This document shows positions 1 to 5,815 of a DNA stretch of 6,594 nt, piece after piece (the stretch's first letter is position 1; the number at the start of each line of letters is the position of its first letter). The position numbers and the translations under genes were made by a program. The DNA is from Chitinophagaceae bacterium (GTDB lineage Bacteria; Bacteroidota; Bacteroidia; Chitinophagales; Chitinophagaceae), in NCBI GenBank assembly GCA_003509845.1, contig DOMR01000280.1:1-6594 (forward strand). The letters run 5' to 3'. Below the pieces are notes generated by a model, which had not been told where the DNA came from, ran no database searches, and was given only the letters and a program-made list of their open reading frames with translations.

Positions 1-219
1 AATATTAGATGTAATGCCATTGCCCCTGGATTTGTGGAAACAGATATGACCCATTATTTAAATGAAGGGGAAGCAGGGAAAGCCTTTTTGGATAAAATAC
101 CTTTAGGTCGTTTTGGTAAAGCAGAAGAAATCGCCAACACCACTTTATTTTTAGCAAGTGATTTAAGTAGTTATATCACAGGTCAAGTGATTAGTGCTTG
201 TGGGGGATTGAATATTTAA
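1..219 (+). CDS. fabG: 3-oxoacyl-ACP reductase FabG-type SDR (3' end only)
   Basis: This is the C-terminal 72 residues of a short-chain dehydrogenase/reductase; the reading frame is open from base 1, so the gene starts outside the window. Visible motifs are NAIAPGFVETDM (residues 5-16 of the fragment), which is the post-active-site P-G-x-x-x-T segment of classical SDRs. It is followed by IPLGRFGKAEEIA and the C-terminal ITGQVISACGGLNI, which is very FabG-like. FabG uses NADPH to reduce 3-oxoacyl-ACP to 3-hydroxyacyl-ACP in the cytosolic type II fatty-acid elongation cycle. The Rossmann glycine motif and the Ser-Tyr-Lys catalytic residues lie upstream and cannot be checked. The GTG at 34 is an internal valine codon, not a start. 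A hairpin terminator follows the stop. Another SDR of similar C-terminal sequence remains possible, but the ending strongly favours FabG. Confidence 0.87.
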   Translation, partial: NIRCNAIAPGFVETDMTHYLNEGEAGKAFLDKIPLGRFGKAEEIANTTLFLASDLSSYITGQVISACGGLNI

Positions 220-250
220 AACAGATAGCGGCTTACGCAAGCTTTGCAAT

Positions 251-287
251 AAAAAAAGGAGTCCCGATAAATAGGGACTCCTTTTTT
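251..287. terminator. Bidirectional intrinsic terminator between fabG and adk
   Basis: A perfect 14-bp inverted repeat (arms 252-265 and 274-287, loop 266-273) has a GGAGTCCC/GGGACTCC core flanked by an A tract on the left and a T tract on the right. Read on either strand it gives a GC-rich hairpin followed by a U run. It sits about 32 bp after the fabG stop and about 22 bp after the adk stop, so it can end both convergent transcripts. Confidence 0.93.
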
Positions 288-309
288 GTTAGGTTTATTA
301 AACAATGAA

Positions 310-885
310 TTAAATCCTTGCGTCAATTTCTTTTTTCAAATCGGCATAAATACTTTCAACTGTACCCTCGCCTTTAATTGATACCACTTTATCAAACTGC
401 GCATAGTACTTTTCAACTGCAGCAGTTTTATCATGGTACTCCTGAATTCGAGCACGAATAACGGTTTCATTGGTATCATCACTACGACCCGATGTAGCAC
501 CGCGTCCTAATAATCTTTTTACCAATTCCTCCTCGGCCACTTCTAATGCTAGTACGATATTAATTTCACTTGACTTTTCCTTTAATAAAGCATCCAATGC
601 AACACATTGTGCAGCAGTTCTTGGGAAGCCATCAAATAAAAAACCGGTTGCTCCTGGATTTGCATCTATAAAATTACCCACCATGCCAATCACCACCGCA
701 TCCGGTACTAATTGACCCTGATCCATGAAGTTTTTTGCTTCTAATCCCAAAGGGGTTTGTTGCGTTATTTCAGATCTTAATAAATTGCCAGTAGAAAGAT
801 GTTTTAAGCCAAACGCTGCAATAATGTTTTCACTTTGAGTGCCCTTGCCGCTACCGGGGGGTCCGAATAAGATTAAATTGAACAT
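310..885 (-). CDS. adk: Adenylate kinase (short-LID type)
   Basis: The 191-residue protein catalyses ATP + AMP = 2 ADP in the cytosol and balances the adenine nucleotide pool. The P-loop GPPGSGKGTQ is at residues 8-17, the AMP-binding segment HLSTGNLLR at 29-37, and the conserved FDGFPRT at 84-90. A short LID starts near R124-R128 and contains SGRSDD (132-137), followed by R144 and R146. The LID has no four-cysteine zinc site, and the length matches the short-LID form common in Bacteroidota; E. coli Adk, with a long LID, is 214 residues. One oddity is Asn at position 34, where most adenylate kinases have Asp in STGD. The ATG at 883-885 puts the P-loop at the normal distance from the N-terminus. 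A TAnnTTTG element lies about 21 bp upstream, so the gene is probably transcribed alone, divergently from msrB. Confidence 0.97.
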   Translation of the reverse strand: MFNLILFGPPGSGKGTQSENIIAAFGLKHLSTGNLLRSEITQQTPLGLEAKNFMDQGQLVPDAVVIGMVGNFIDANPGATGFLFDGFPRTAAQCVALDALLKEKSSEINIVLALEVAEEELVKRLLGRGATSGRSDDTNETVIRARIQEYHDKTAAVEKYYAQFDKVVSIKGEGTVESIYADLKKEIDARI

Positions 886-906
886 GCTAAATAATTAGGG
901 TGCCAA

Positions 907-940
907 CAAATATACACAACTCGCCTAAAATTTTAGTCAA
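907..940 (-). promoter_or_regulatory. Predicted Bacteroidota-type promoter of adk
   Basis: On the - strand, TATATTTG (907-914 on the + strand) matches the Bacteroidota -7 consensus TAnnTTTG. A TTG at 938-940 lies 23 bp upstream, at the long end of the accepted -33 spacing. The predicted transcript would have a leader of roughly 15 nt before the adk ATG at 885. The call rests on motif matching only. Confidence 0.5.
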
Positions 941-982
941 CAAAAACCAAAAAACTAAACAATTTATCTGAATGCTTGTTAG

Positions 983-990
983 TATTTTTG
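983..990 (+). promoter_or_regulatory. Predicted -7 element of msrB
   Basis: TATTTTTG matches TAnnTTTG exactly and lies 17 bp before the ATG at 1008. It falls inside the 12-codon extension that an ATG at 972 would give, which is why the 1008 start is preferred. I see no clear -33 TTG at the right distance, so the promoter call is moderate. Confidence 0.42.
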
Positions 991-1007
991 TAACTACAAT
1001 CACGTCT

Positions 1008-1520
1008 ATGTATAAATTACTTTTTTTGGTACTTTTCATCAGTCAAACCGCTTGTTCACAAACCAGCAATAAAGCCAATACAAAAAACAATACCATGTCT
1101 AAAAACATTTATTATTCTACCACCAATAAGGAAAAGGTCGTTGTCCCTGATAGTGTTTGGAAGCAAATATTATCACCTGAGGTTTATGCTGTTGCTAGAC
1201 AAAAAGGAACCGAGCGTCCTTTTACAAGTCCTTTTGAAACCTCTAAGGAAGTAGGTACTTATCATTGTGTTGCCTGTGGTAATCCCTTATTTAAAAGTGA
1301 TACCAAGTTTGATAGCGGTTGTGGTTGGCCTAGCTTTTTTGATCCTATTACTAAGGGTGCCATTATATATACACCTGATAATACCCACGGTATGACACGT
1401 ACCGAAGTACAATGCGGAAAATGTAAAGCACATTTAGGACATGTATTTGAAGATGGACCGCCACCTACTGGTTTACGTTATTGTATTAACGGGGTGGTTT
1501 TGGCCTTGGAGAAAAAATAA
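1008..1520 (+). CDS. msrB: Peptide-methionine (R)-S-oxide reductase MsrB, probably exported lipoprotein
   Basis: MsrB reduces the R epimer of methionine sulfoxide in oxidised proteins. From the ATG at 1008 the protein has 170 residues. A hydrophobic N-terminus (MYKLLFLVLFISQTAC) resembles a lipoprotein signal, with C16 as candidate lipidated cysteine, although the -3 residue is Gln, so the lipobox is weak. The SelR/MsrB domain covers about 35-168. It has structural zinc CxxC pairs at C87/C90 and C136/C139, GCGWPSF with a likely resolving C105, HLGHVFEDGP at 142-151, and catalytic C159 in RYCIN. The start at 972 would add 12 residues before the signal and place a promoter-like TATTTTTG inside the gene, so 1008 is chosen. 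A third ATG at 1095 would give a cytosolic domain-only form of 141 residues. The 3' end overlaps the convergent DUF5690 gene by 43 bp. Confidence 0.93.
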   Translation: MYKLLFLVLFISQTACSQTSNKANTKNNTMSKNIYYSTTNKEKVVVPDSVWKQILSPEVYAVARQKGTERPFTSPFETSKEVGTYHCVACGNPLFKSDTKFDSGCGWPSFFDPITKGAIIYTPDNTHGMTRTEVQCGKCKAHLGHVFEDGPPPTGLRYCINGVVLALEKK

Positions 1521-2740
1521 TACATCGCGTAAAGTGTGATAAAAACACCAACGAAGGAAAGTATCATTACACTTTGTGAAAAAAACTGCGTCCACTTTAT
1601 TTGTAGACTCATGCCTTCTTTCATCAACATAACGCTTACGCTTCCTACATAACCCACGGCGTCCGCCACATAAATAAAGAAGCCCGCATTACCCTTCATT
1701 GAAAATGCAGCAATCAATCGGTCAAAGAAGATGGAGTTAAATGGGATATACACTAAATAAAGTCCAAGCCCAACCCAAATCATCCACCAGAAAGGGTCTA
1801 ATAATTGTTGTGTAAAATAATAGGTGGAAACACCGGCTAAAATAAAGCCCAGCAAAATAAAAACATGTGCGACCATTAAGGCCTTAAAGCTATTTTTGAT
1901 GAATACAACCGCGCCAATAATCACTAAAATAAAAATGGTAATCGGGATTTCGGTTTGGGTGAAAATTGCTGGCTTTGAACCATAGCCCATTTCCTTCCAC
2001 ATATCTGCTGAAAAATTATCTCGTATATCTCTGAAGATAGTAGCGAATAAATAAATTGCTACAAAAGCGATAATACCTGGTAAATATTGTTTTAATAATT
2101 GCTTACGATCTAGCGCAGTCATAGGTATGCGCTTGGTTCTGAGGGCCTCATCTTCTGCAGAAGGCGGTGGTACTTTTTCTAATCCATACACACATATAAT
2201 TAATGGAACTGCGAATACCAATCCAGTAAAAAACGGAACCCAAAATTCAGTAACATGATATTGGGCCATTAACCAAGCACCGACTGACTTTACCCAACCG
2301 GAGGAAAAGATAAAACTCACGGCTAATGCAGCACCAATAAAATCGGTGCTTTTGCGTCCTTCTACATAGGAAAAAACAACACCCCATAACATACCCAACG
2401 GAAATCCATTTAAAAATAAAAAGATAACATTATAAGGTGCAGGTACAATGGCAAATAACAACCAAGCCATCCAAGAAATACCCGTGAGTAAAAAAATAAT
2501 TTTATAGCGATTTACTTTTTGTAATCCTGAGATAAATTTAATACCATAAAACTTGGCTAACAAATAACCCAACATTTGACTAATGACTAGGGCCGTCTTA
2601 AACGCAATGGGACCAAAGCTAAGTCCATCAAAAGTGCAAACCGTAAATGATTTTCTGAAACCAAAAATAAATACATACGTGCCAAAGGACACAAGGGCAG
2701 CATAAAGTGCAATGGATTTATCTTTTGACAGTAATGACAT
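1478..2740 (-). CDS. DUF5690-family / MFS-like 12-TM membrane protein
   Basis: A 420-residue polytopic membrane protein. Hydrophobic segments lie near 10-28, 44-62, 80-98, 102-125, 133-150, 165-185, 218-238, 264-282, 287-306, 315-335, 352-373 and 388-410. They form two six-helix halves joined by a charged loop at about 186-217, which is the MFS topology. The FGFRKSFT motif in the first helix (26-33), FRDIRDNFSADMW (236-248) and YIPFNSIFFDR (331-341) resemble the Bacteroidota DUF5690 family as I remember it. The substrate is unknown and the neighbours do not suggest one. The ATG at 2738-2740 starts directly before the first helix, with no Shine-Dalgarno. The 3' end overlaps msrB by 43 bp. The family call comes from memory of motifs and topology; the membrane-transporter fold is more certain than the family name. 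Confidence 0.8.
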   Translation of the reverse strand: MSLLSKDKSIALYAALVSFGTYVFIFGFRKSFTVCTFDGLSFGPIAFKTALVISQMLGYLLAKFYGIKFISGLQKVNRYKIIFLLTGISWMAWLLFAIVPAPYNVIFLFLNGFPLGMLWGVVFSYVEGRKSTDFIGAALAVSFIFSSGWVKSVGAWLMAQYHVTEFWVPFFTGLVFAVPLIICVYGLEKVPPPSAEDEALRTKRIPMTALDRKQLLKQYLPGIIAFVAIYLFATIFRDIRDNFSADMWKEMGYGSKPAIFTQTEIPITIFILVIIGAVVFIKNSFKALMVAHVFILLGFILAGVSTYYFTQQLLDPFWWMIWVGLGLYLVYIPFNSIFFDRLIAAFSMKGNAGFFIYVADAVGYVGSVSVMLMKEGMSLQIKWTQFFSQSVMILSFVGVFITLYAMYYFFSKAKTTPLIQ

Positions 2741-2798
2741 ATGATTCTTTGTTTACGGGTGGCAGCGCCAGCTTTATTGAAGGCCTTTTTCCTTAATC

Positions 2799-2806
2799 CA
2801 AATTTA
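2799..2806 (-). promoter_or_regulatory. Possible -7 element of the DUF5690 gene
   Basis: On the - strand this reads TAAATTTG, an exact TAnnTTTG match, 58 bp upstream of the ATG. No TTG is visible at the usual -33 distance, so support is limited to the -7 motif and its position in the divergent intergenic region. Confidence 0.35.
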
Positions 2807-2810
2807 CATT

Positions 2811-2824
2811 TTATACATGTATAA
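2811..2824. repeat. Perfect 14-bp palindrome in divergent promoter region
   Basis: TTATACATGTATAA is its own reverse complement. It lies 21 bp before the glycosyltransferase ATG and directly upstream of the predicted -7 element of the DUF5690 gene. Its size and twofold symmetry fit an operator for a dimeric regulator that could act on both divergent genes. AT-rich palindromes of this length do arise by chance, and no regulator gene is nearby, so the function is inferred. Confidence 0.5.
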
Positions 2825-2845
2825 TAATGACTAAATTAGTGCTTT

Positions 2846-3940
2846 ATGAATAAGGCCAAAATTTGTATATCACCGATTGATTGGGGATTGGGACACGCCA
2901 CTCGGTGTATTCCCCTGATTCAGGCATTAGAGCAATTGAACTATCAAATATATATCGCCACCGAAGGATATCATGAAAGCATTTTACGGGAAGCCTTGCC
3001 CAATGCTCATTTCTTGCATTTACGTGGCTACCGAATAAAATATGCAAAAATAGGCGCCCTTTTACCCTGGGCTATTTTTTTTCAAATACCGCAAATTATT
3101 TACAGTATCTATTATGAATATCGGTGGTTACAAAAAAAACAAAAGGAATTGCAGTTTGATATGATCATTTCCGATAATCGATTTGGTTTTTATCATAAAA
3201 ATGTGCCTAGTGTATTTATAACGCACCAACTTAATTTTCAAATGCCTTATGCCTGGGCCACCCCTGGATTCCAAAAAATACAATATGCCTGGTTCAAGAG
3301 ATTTTCTGCTTGTTGGATTCCAGACATGGAAGGTGAAAATAATTTATCGGGTATTTTAGCCAATACAAAATTAAAGCCCAAAATCCCCATTTGGTATATG
3401 GGATGTTTGTCAAGATTGAAACAATATGATCATAAAGAGATTGCTGGGCATCAAGAACCAATTACTTTTTTAGGAATTGTATCCGGCCCGGAACCACAAC
3501 GAACCTTACTTGAAAATTTATTATGGACCAAGGGCAATCAATTACATTTAAAATTTACGGTGGTAGCGGGCACCCCTAAAGTAAAGGAAGCGTTTCAACA
3601 AAATGAAAATGCTACTAAGTATCCGCATCTGTCAGGCGGCGACTTGGTAAAGGAAATTAACCGTGCTGAGTATATCATTTGCAGAGGAGGGTATACAACA
3701 CTCATGGAATTAATCCCTTTTGAAAAAAAATTAATACTAATTCCAACTCCGGGACAAACCGAACAAATTTTATTAGGAAAAATATGGCAGGAAAAAAAAT
3801 GGGCACTTTGTTATGATCAAACTGATTTTAAATTAAGTGTTGCCTTAAATGAAGCAAGTCAATTTAATTATATCAAACCGCCGTTTACAAATTTTTCTAT
3901 AGAAGCACTTGAAACTGCTATAAAGCAATTAACTTTATAA
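2846..3940 (+). CDS. MurG-like GT-B glycosyltransferase
   Basis: A 364-residue protein with the two-domain GT-B layout of glycosyltransferase family 28/MurG-like enzymes. The N-terminal domain opens with ISPIDWGLGHATRC (8-21), in which GLGHATR is the GxGHxxR loop of this superfamily. The C-terminal nucleotide-sugar domain begins near 205 (ITFLGIVSGPEP) and has VVAGTP at 239-244. The signature ICRGGYTTLMELIPF (278-292) and IPTPGQTEQ (299-307) match the sugar-nucleotide binding and G-x-x-E-Q segments of MurG-like enzymes. There is no signal peptide; a hydrophobic stretch at about 68-90 may let it touch the membrane. It probably moves a sugar from a nucleotide donor to an envelope lipid or glycan, but donor and acceptor cannot be read from the sequence. 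It is not MurG itself: identity is low and no cell-wall genes are adjacent. mnmH starts 2 bp after its stop. Confidence 0.78.
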   Translation: MNKAKICISPIDWGLGHATRCIPLIQALEQLNYQIYIATEGYHESILREALPNAHFLHLRGYRIKYAKIGALLPWAIFFQIPQIIYSIYYEYRWLQKKQKELQFDMIISDNRFGFYHKNVPSVFITHQLNFQMPYAWATPGFQKIQYAWFKRFSACWIPDMEGENNLSGILANTKLKPKIPIWYMGCLSRLKQYDHKEIAGHQEPITFLGIVSGPEPQRTLLENLLWTKGNQLHLKFTVVAGTPKVKEAFQQNENATKYPHLSGGDLVKEINRAEYIICRGGYTTLMELIPFEKKLILIPTPGQTEQILLGKIWQEKKWALCYDQTDFKLSVALNEASQFNYIKPPFTNFSIEALETAIKQLTL

Positions 3941-3942
3941 TT

Positions 3943-4992
3943 ATGGCGGTACAAAAAATAGATATTGATGACTTTATAATACAAGCGCCTCATTCACTCA
4001 TTATTGATGTCAGAAGCCCCGGCGAATTTGATCATGCACATATTGTATCGGCCTTAAATCTTCCTTTATTTACCAATGAAGAACGCGCCATTATTGGTAC
4101 TACTTATAAAAAACAAAGCAGGGAGGCGGCGATAAAAGTTGGCTTGCCACTATTTGGAACCAAGTTACTTCCCATGATTGAAACAGTTGAAAAATGGGTC
4201 AGCGAAAAACAAGAAGTAGCGCATACAACAAAGCCAACCCTACTTGTGCATTGTTGGCGGGGTGGCATGCGAAGCGCAGCGGTAGCGTGGTTATTAGACT
4301 TATATGGTTATAAAGTATATCAGCTAACCGGTGGTTATAAAGCTTATCGAAATTGGGTATTAAATCAATTTATTAAAGAATACCCCATCAAAGTGTTAGG
4401 AGGATTTACAGGTTCTGGTAAAACAGAAATTTTACACGCACTCCAACAAAGAAATAATACGGTGATTGACTTAGAAGGATTAGCCAATCACAAAGGATCC
4501 GCTTTTGGCGCCATCGGACAAGCGGTCCAACCTTCACAGGAAATGTTTGAAAATAAATTAGCCACTGCACTTTTTACTAATAAAACGGATCTGCCTTTTT
4601 GGGTGGAAGATGAAAGCCAACGTATTGGACTTGTGATGATCCCTAATTCCTTTTTTATTCAAATGCGTAATAGTGTTTGTCATTTTATTATTATTCCTTT
4701 TGAAGAAAGATTAAACTTTATTTTGCAAGGTTATGGCAGTTATGATGTACAACTACTAATTGATGCCACAATAAGAATACAAAAAAGATTGGGCGGATTA
4801 GAAACTAAAAACGCGGTGCAATTTTTTAATGACAATAATATTATTGCTGCATTTGCAATTTTACTAAAATACTATGATCGCTGGTATGAAAAAAATACGC
4901 TAAGCGCTTCCCCACCAAAATTACTGGTGCAACAATTCAACGCCGAAAAGGTTGATCCAATGAACAATGCCATTTTGGTGGAGAAAAGATAA
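3943..4992 (+). CDS. mnmH: tRNA 2-selenouridine synthase (MnmH/SelU)
   Basis: This 349-residue protein has the two-domain plan of MnmH (YbbB; about 364 residues in E. coli). The N-terminal rhodanese domain (about 5-142) has IDVRSPGEFDHAHI at 21-34 and the active-site loop HCWRGGMRS at 103-111, with catalytic C104. The C-terminal P-loop domain has Walker A GGFTGSGKT at 153-161, LEGLANHKGSAFG at 177-189 and EDESQRIG at 222-229. The enzyme replaces sulfur with selenium in the 2-thiouridine at wobble position 34 of tRNAs for Lys, Glu and Gln, through a geranylated intermediate, using selenophosphate made by SelD. All key residues are present, so the protein should be active. No selD is in the window. 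The start is 2 bp after the glycosyltransferase stop, without a Shine-Dalgarno, which suggests co-transcription and translational coupling. Confidence 0.96.
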   Translation: MAVQKIDIDDFIIQAPHSLIIDVRSPGEFDHAHIVSALNLPLFTNEERAIIGTTYKKQSREAAIKVGLPLFGTKLLPMIETVEKWVSEKQEVAHTTKPTLLVHCWRGGMRSAAVAWLLDLYGYKVYQLTGGYKAYRNWVLNQFIKEYPIKVLGGFTGSGKTEILHALQQRNNTVIDLEGLANHKGSAFGAIGQAVQPSQEMFENKLATALFTNKTDLPFWVEDESQRIGLVMIPNSFFIQMRNSVCHFIIIPFEERLNFILQGYGSYDVQLLIDATIRIQKRLGGLETKNAVQFFNDNNIIAAFAILLKYYDRWYEKNTLSASPPKLLVQQFNAEKVDPMNNAILVEKR

Positions 4993-5027
4993 ATTAACTG
5001 ACATTAATCCTATTTATAATACCCAAG

Positions 5028-5099
5028 ATGAAGTATCTTTATTTTGTTATAGCATTTTATTTACTAGGGGGGCATAACAATATATATATCGGAATATAG
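5028..5099 (+). CDS. Possible 23-residue hydrophobic peptide (doubtful)
   Basis: A short open frame from an ATG encodes a Lys-Tyr start, a hydrophobic core (LYFVIAFYLLGG) and a polar/aromatic tail, ending in TAG. It looks like a small membrane peptide or a leftover signal-peptide start of a lost gene. It lies in the 155-bp gap between mnmH and the acyltransferase gene. There is no ribosome-binding signal and no homologue I recognise, and AT-rich DNA readily gives hydrophobic short frames. It is reported at low confidence because nothing else explains the gap. Confidence 0.15.
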   Translation: MKYLYFVIAFYLLGGHNNIYIGI

Positions 5100-5147
5100 T
5101 TTGAAGCTCGCGCGATTGGAGGTGGAATCATTTTTAAGTTATAATTT

Positions 5148-5711
5148 ATGCAACAACTAATTGCTTGGTGGTTTTTCACCGTAAAGGGATGGAAAACAAA
5201 AGGAAGATTCCCTTTTGAACTTAAAAAGGCGGTTTATATTGTTGCCCCGCACACCCATAGTACCGACTTTTTTTTAGGATTGGCCGTTAGGAAAAAAATG
5301 CATTTTGAATTTATTCGATTTTTAGGCAAAAAAGAGCTTTTTGTTCCTCCTTTTAGTTGGATCCTACACTACCTGGGGTGTTACCCAGTGGACCGCTCAA
5401 AAAATAATAATTTTGTAGAACAGGTGGTGAAAATATTTAATGAAAAGGAGACCTTTCATTTGGCTTTGTCACCCGAAGGAACCCGAAAGAAAGTGTACAA
5501 ATTACGCTCAGGATTTTACCATATTGCTAAAAAAGCAAATGTACCGGTGGTCATGGTGGCCTTGGATTTTTTCAATAGAACAGTGGTTTTTACCGAACCA
5601 TTCTTTTTAACAGACGACGAGCATGCTGATAAACGAAAAATAATCGACTTTTTTAAGGATTTCAAAGGATTTGTCCCAGAATACAGCATTACGGGCGATA
5701 TTGAATGTTAA
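5148..5711 (+). CDS. PlsC-like 1-acylglycerol-3-phosphate acyltransferase family protein
   Basis: A 187-residue lysophospholipid acyltransferase-superfamily protein, which transfers an acyl chain to a lipid acceptor at the cytoplasmic membrane. Motif I is APHTHSTDF (33-41), giving the catalytic H-x4-D as H35 and D40. Motif II is FLGKKELFVPPF (58-69) followed by GCYPVDRS (77-84). Motif III is SPEGTRKK (108-115), and motif IV is the VPVVMVALDF region (132-141). The GKKELF...PVDRS...PEGTRKK...SGFYHIA pattern matches the compact LPLAT subgroup of PlsC relatives rather than classical PlsC of about 240 residues. The N-terminus (IAWWFF) is too short to be a clear membrane helix, so the protein is probably peripheral. 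The acceptor may be lysophosphatidate or another lysolipid or aminolipid; the sequence does not decide. It is 155 bp downstream of mnmH and need not share its transcript. Confidence 0.85.
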   Translation: MQQLIAWWFFTVKGWKTKGRFPFELKKAVYIVAPHTHSTDFFLGLAVRKKMHFEFIRFLGKKELFVPPFSWILHYLGCYPVDRSKNNNFVEQVVKIFNEKETFHLALSPEGTRKKVYKLRSGFYHIAKKANVPVVMVALDFFNRTVVFTEPFFLTDDEHADKRKIIDFFKDFKGFVPEYSITGDIEC

Positions 5712-5738
5712 GAAAATGCAGAAATTTCAAAATAGGTT

Positions 5739-5767
5739 TTGGACTCTAAACTAAATGCTTATTTTTG
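5739..5767 (+). promoter_or_regulatory. Predicted Bacteroidota promoter of the OmpA-family gene
   Basis: TTG at 5739-5741 (within GTTTTGG) and TATTTTTG at 5760-5767 are separated by 18 bp, a good match to the Bacteroidota primary sigma consensus TTG-N17-23-TAnnTTTG. Transcription would start near 5774 and give a leader of about 42 nt. The leader is very AT-rich just before the ATG at 5816, the pattern expected for efficient initiation without a Shine-Dalgarno in this phylum. It is the best promoter match in the window. Confidence 0.68.
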
Positions 5768-5815
5768 TATTGGCCATTGGCTAAATTATATAAATTAATA
5801 AAAAACAGATACAGT

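Noticed and set aside
470..715. 81-codon open frame on the + strand
   Set aside because: It lies wholly inside adk on the opposite strand; the adk translation carries all the family motifs, and this frame has no recognisable product.
972..1007. Upstream ATG as start of msrB
   Set aside because: It would place 12 unusual residues before the signal peptide and would put a TATTTTTG promoter element inside the coding region; the ATG at 1008 gives a normal signal-peptide start.
2844..3047. 67-codon open frame on the - strand
   Set aside because: It is antisense to the 5' end of the glycosyltransferase gene, covering its GLGHATR motif; no domain or promoter supports it.
5080..5089. Alternating AT run as a microsatellite or regulatory repeat
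   Set aside because: It is only about ten bases in an AT-rich spacer, too short to call a repeat locus.
5118..5125. GGAGGTGG, resembling a strong Shine-Dalgarno sequence
   Set aside because: It is 22 bp from the acyltransferase ATG, too far to act. The only closer in-frame start-like codon (ATT at 5130) runs into a TAA before 5148, and Bacteroidota rarely use Shine-Dalgarno sites.
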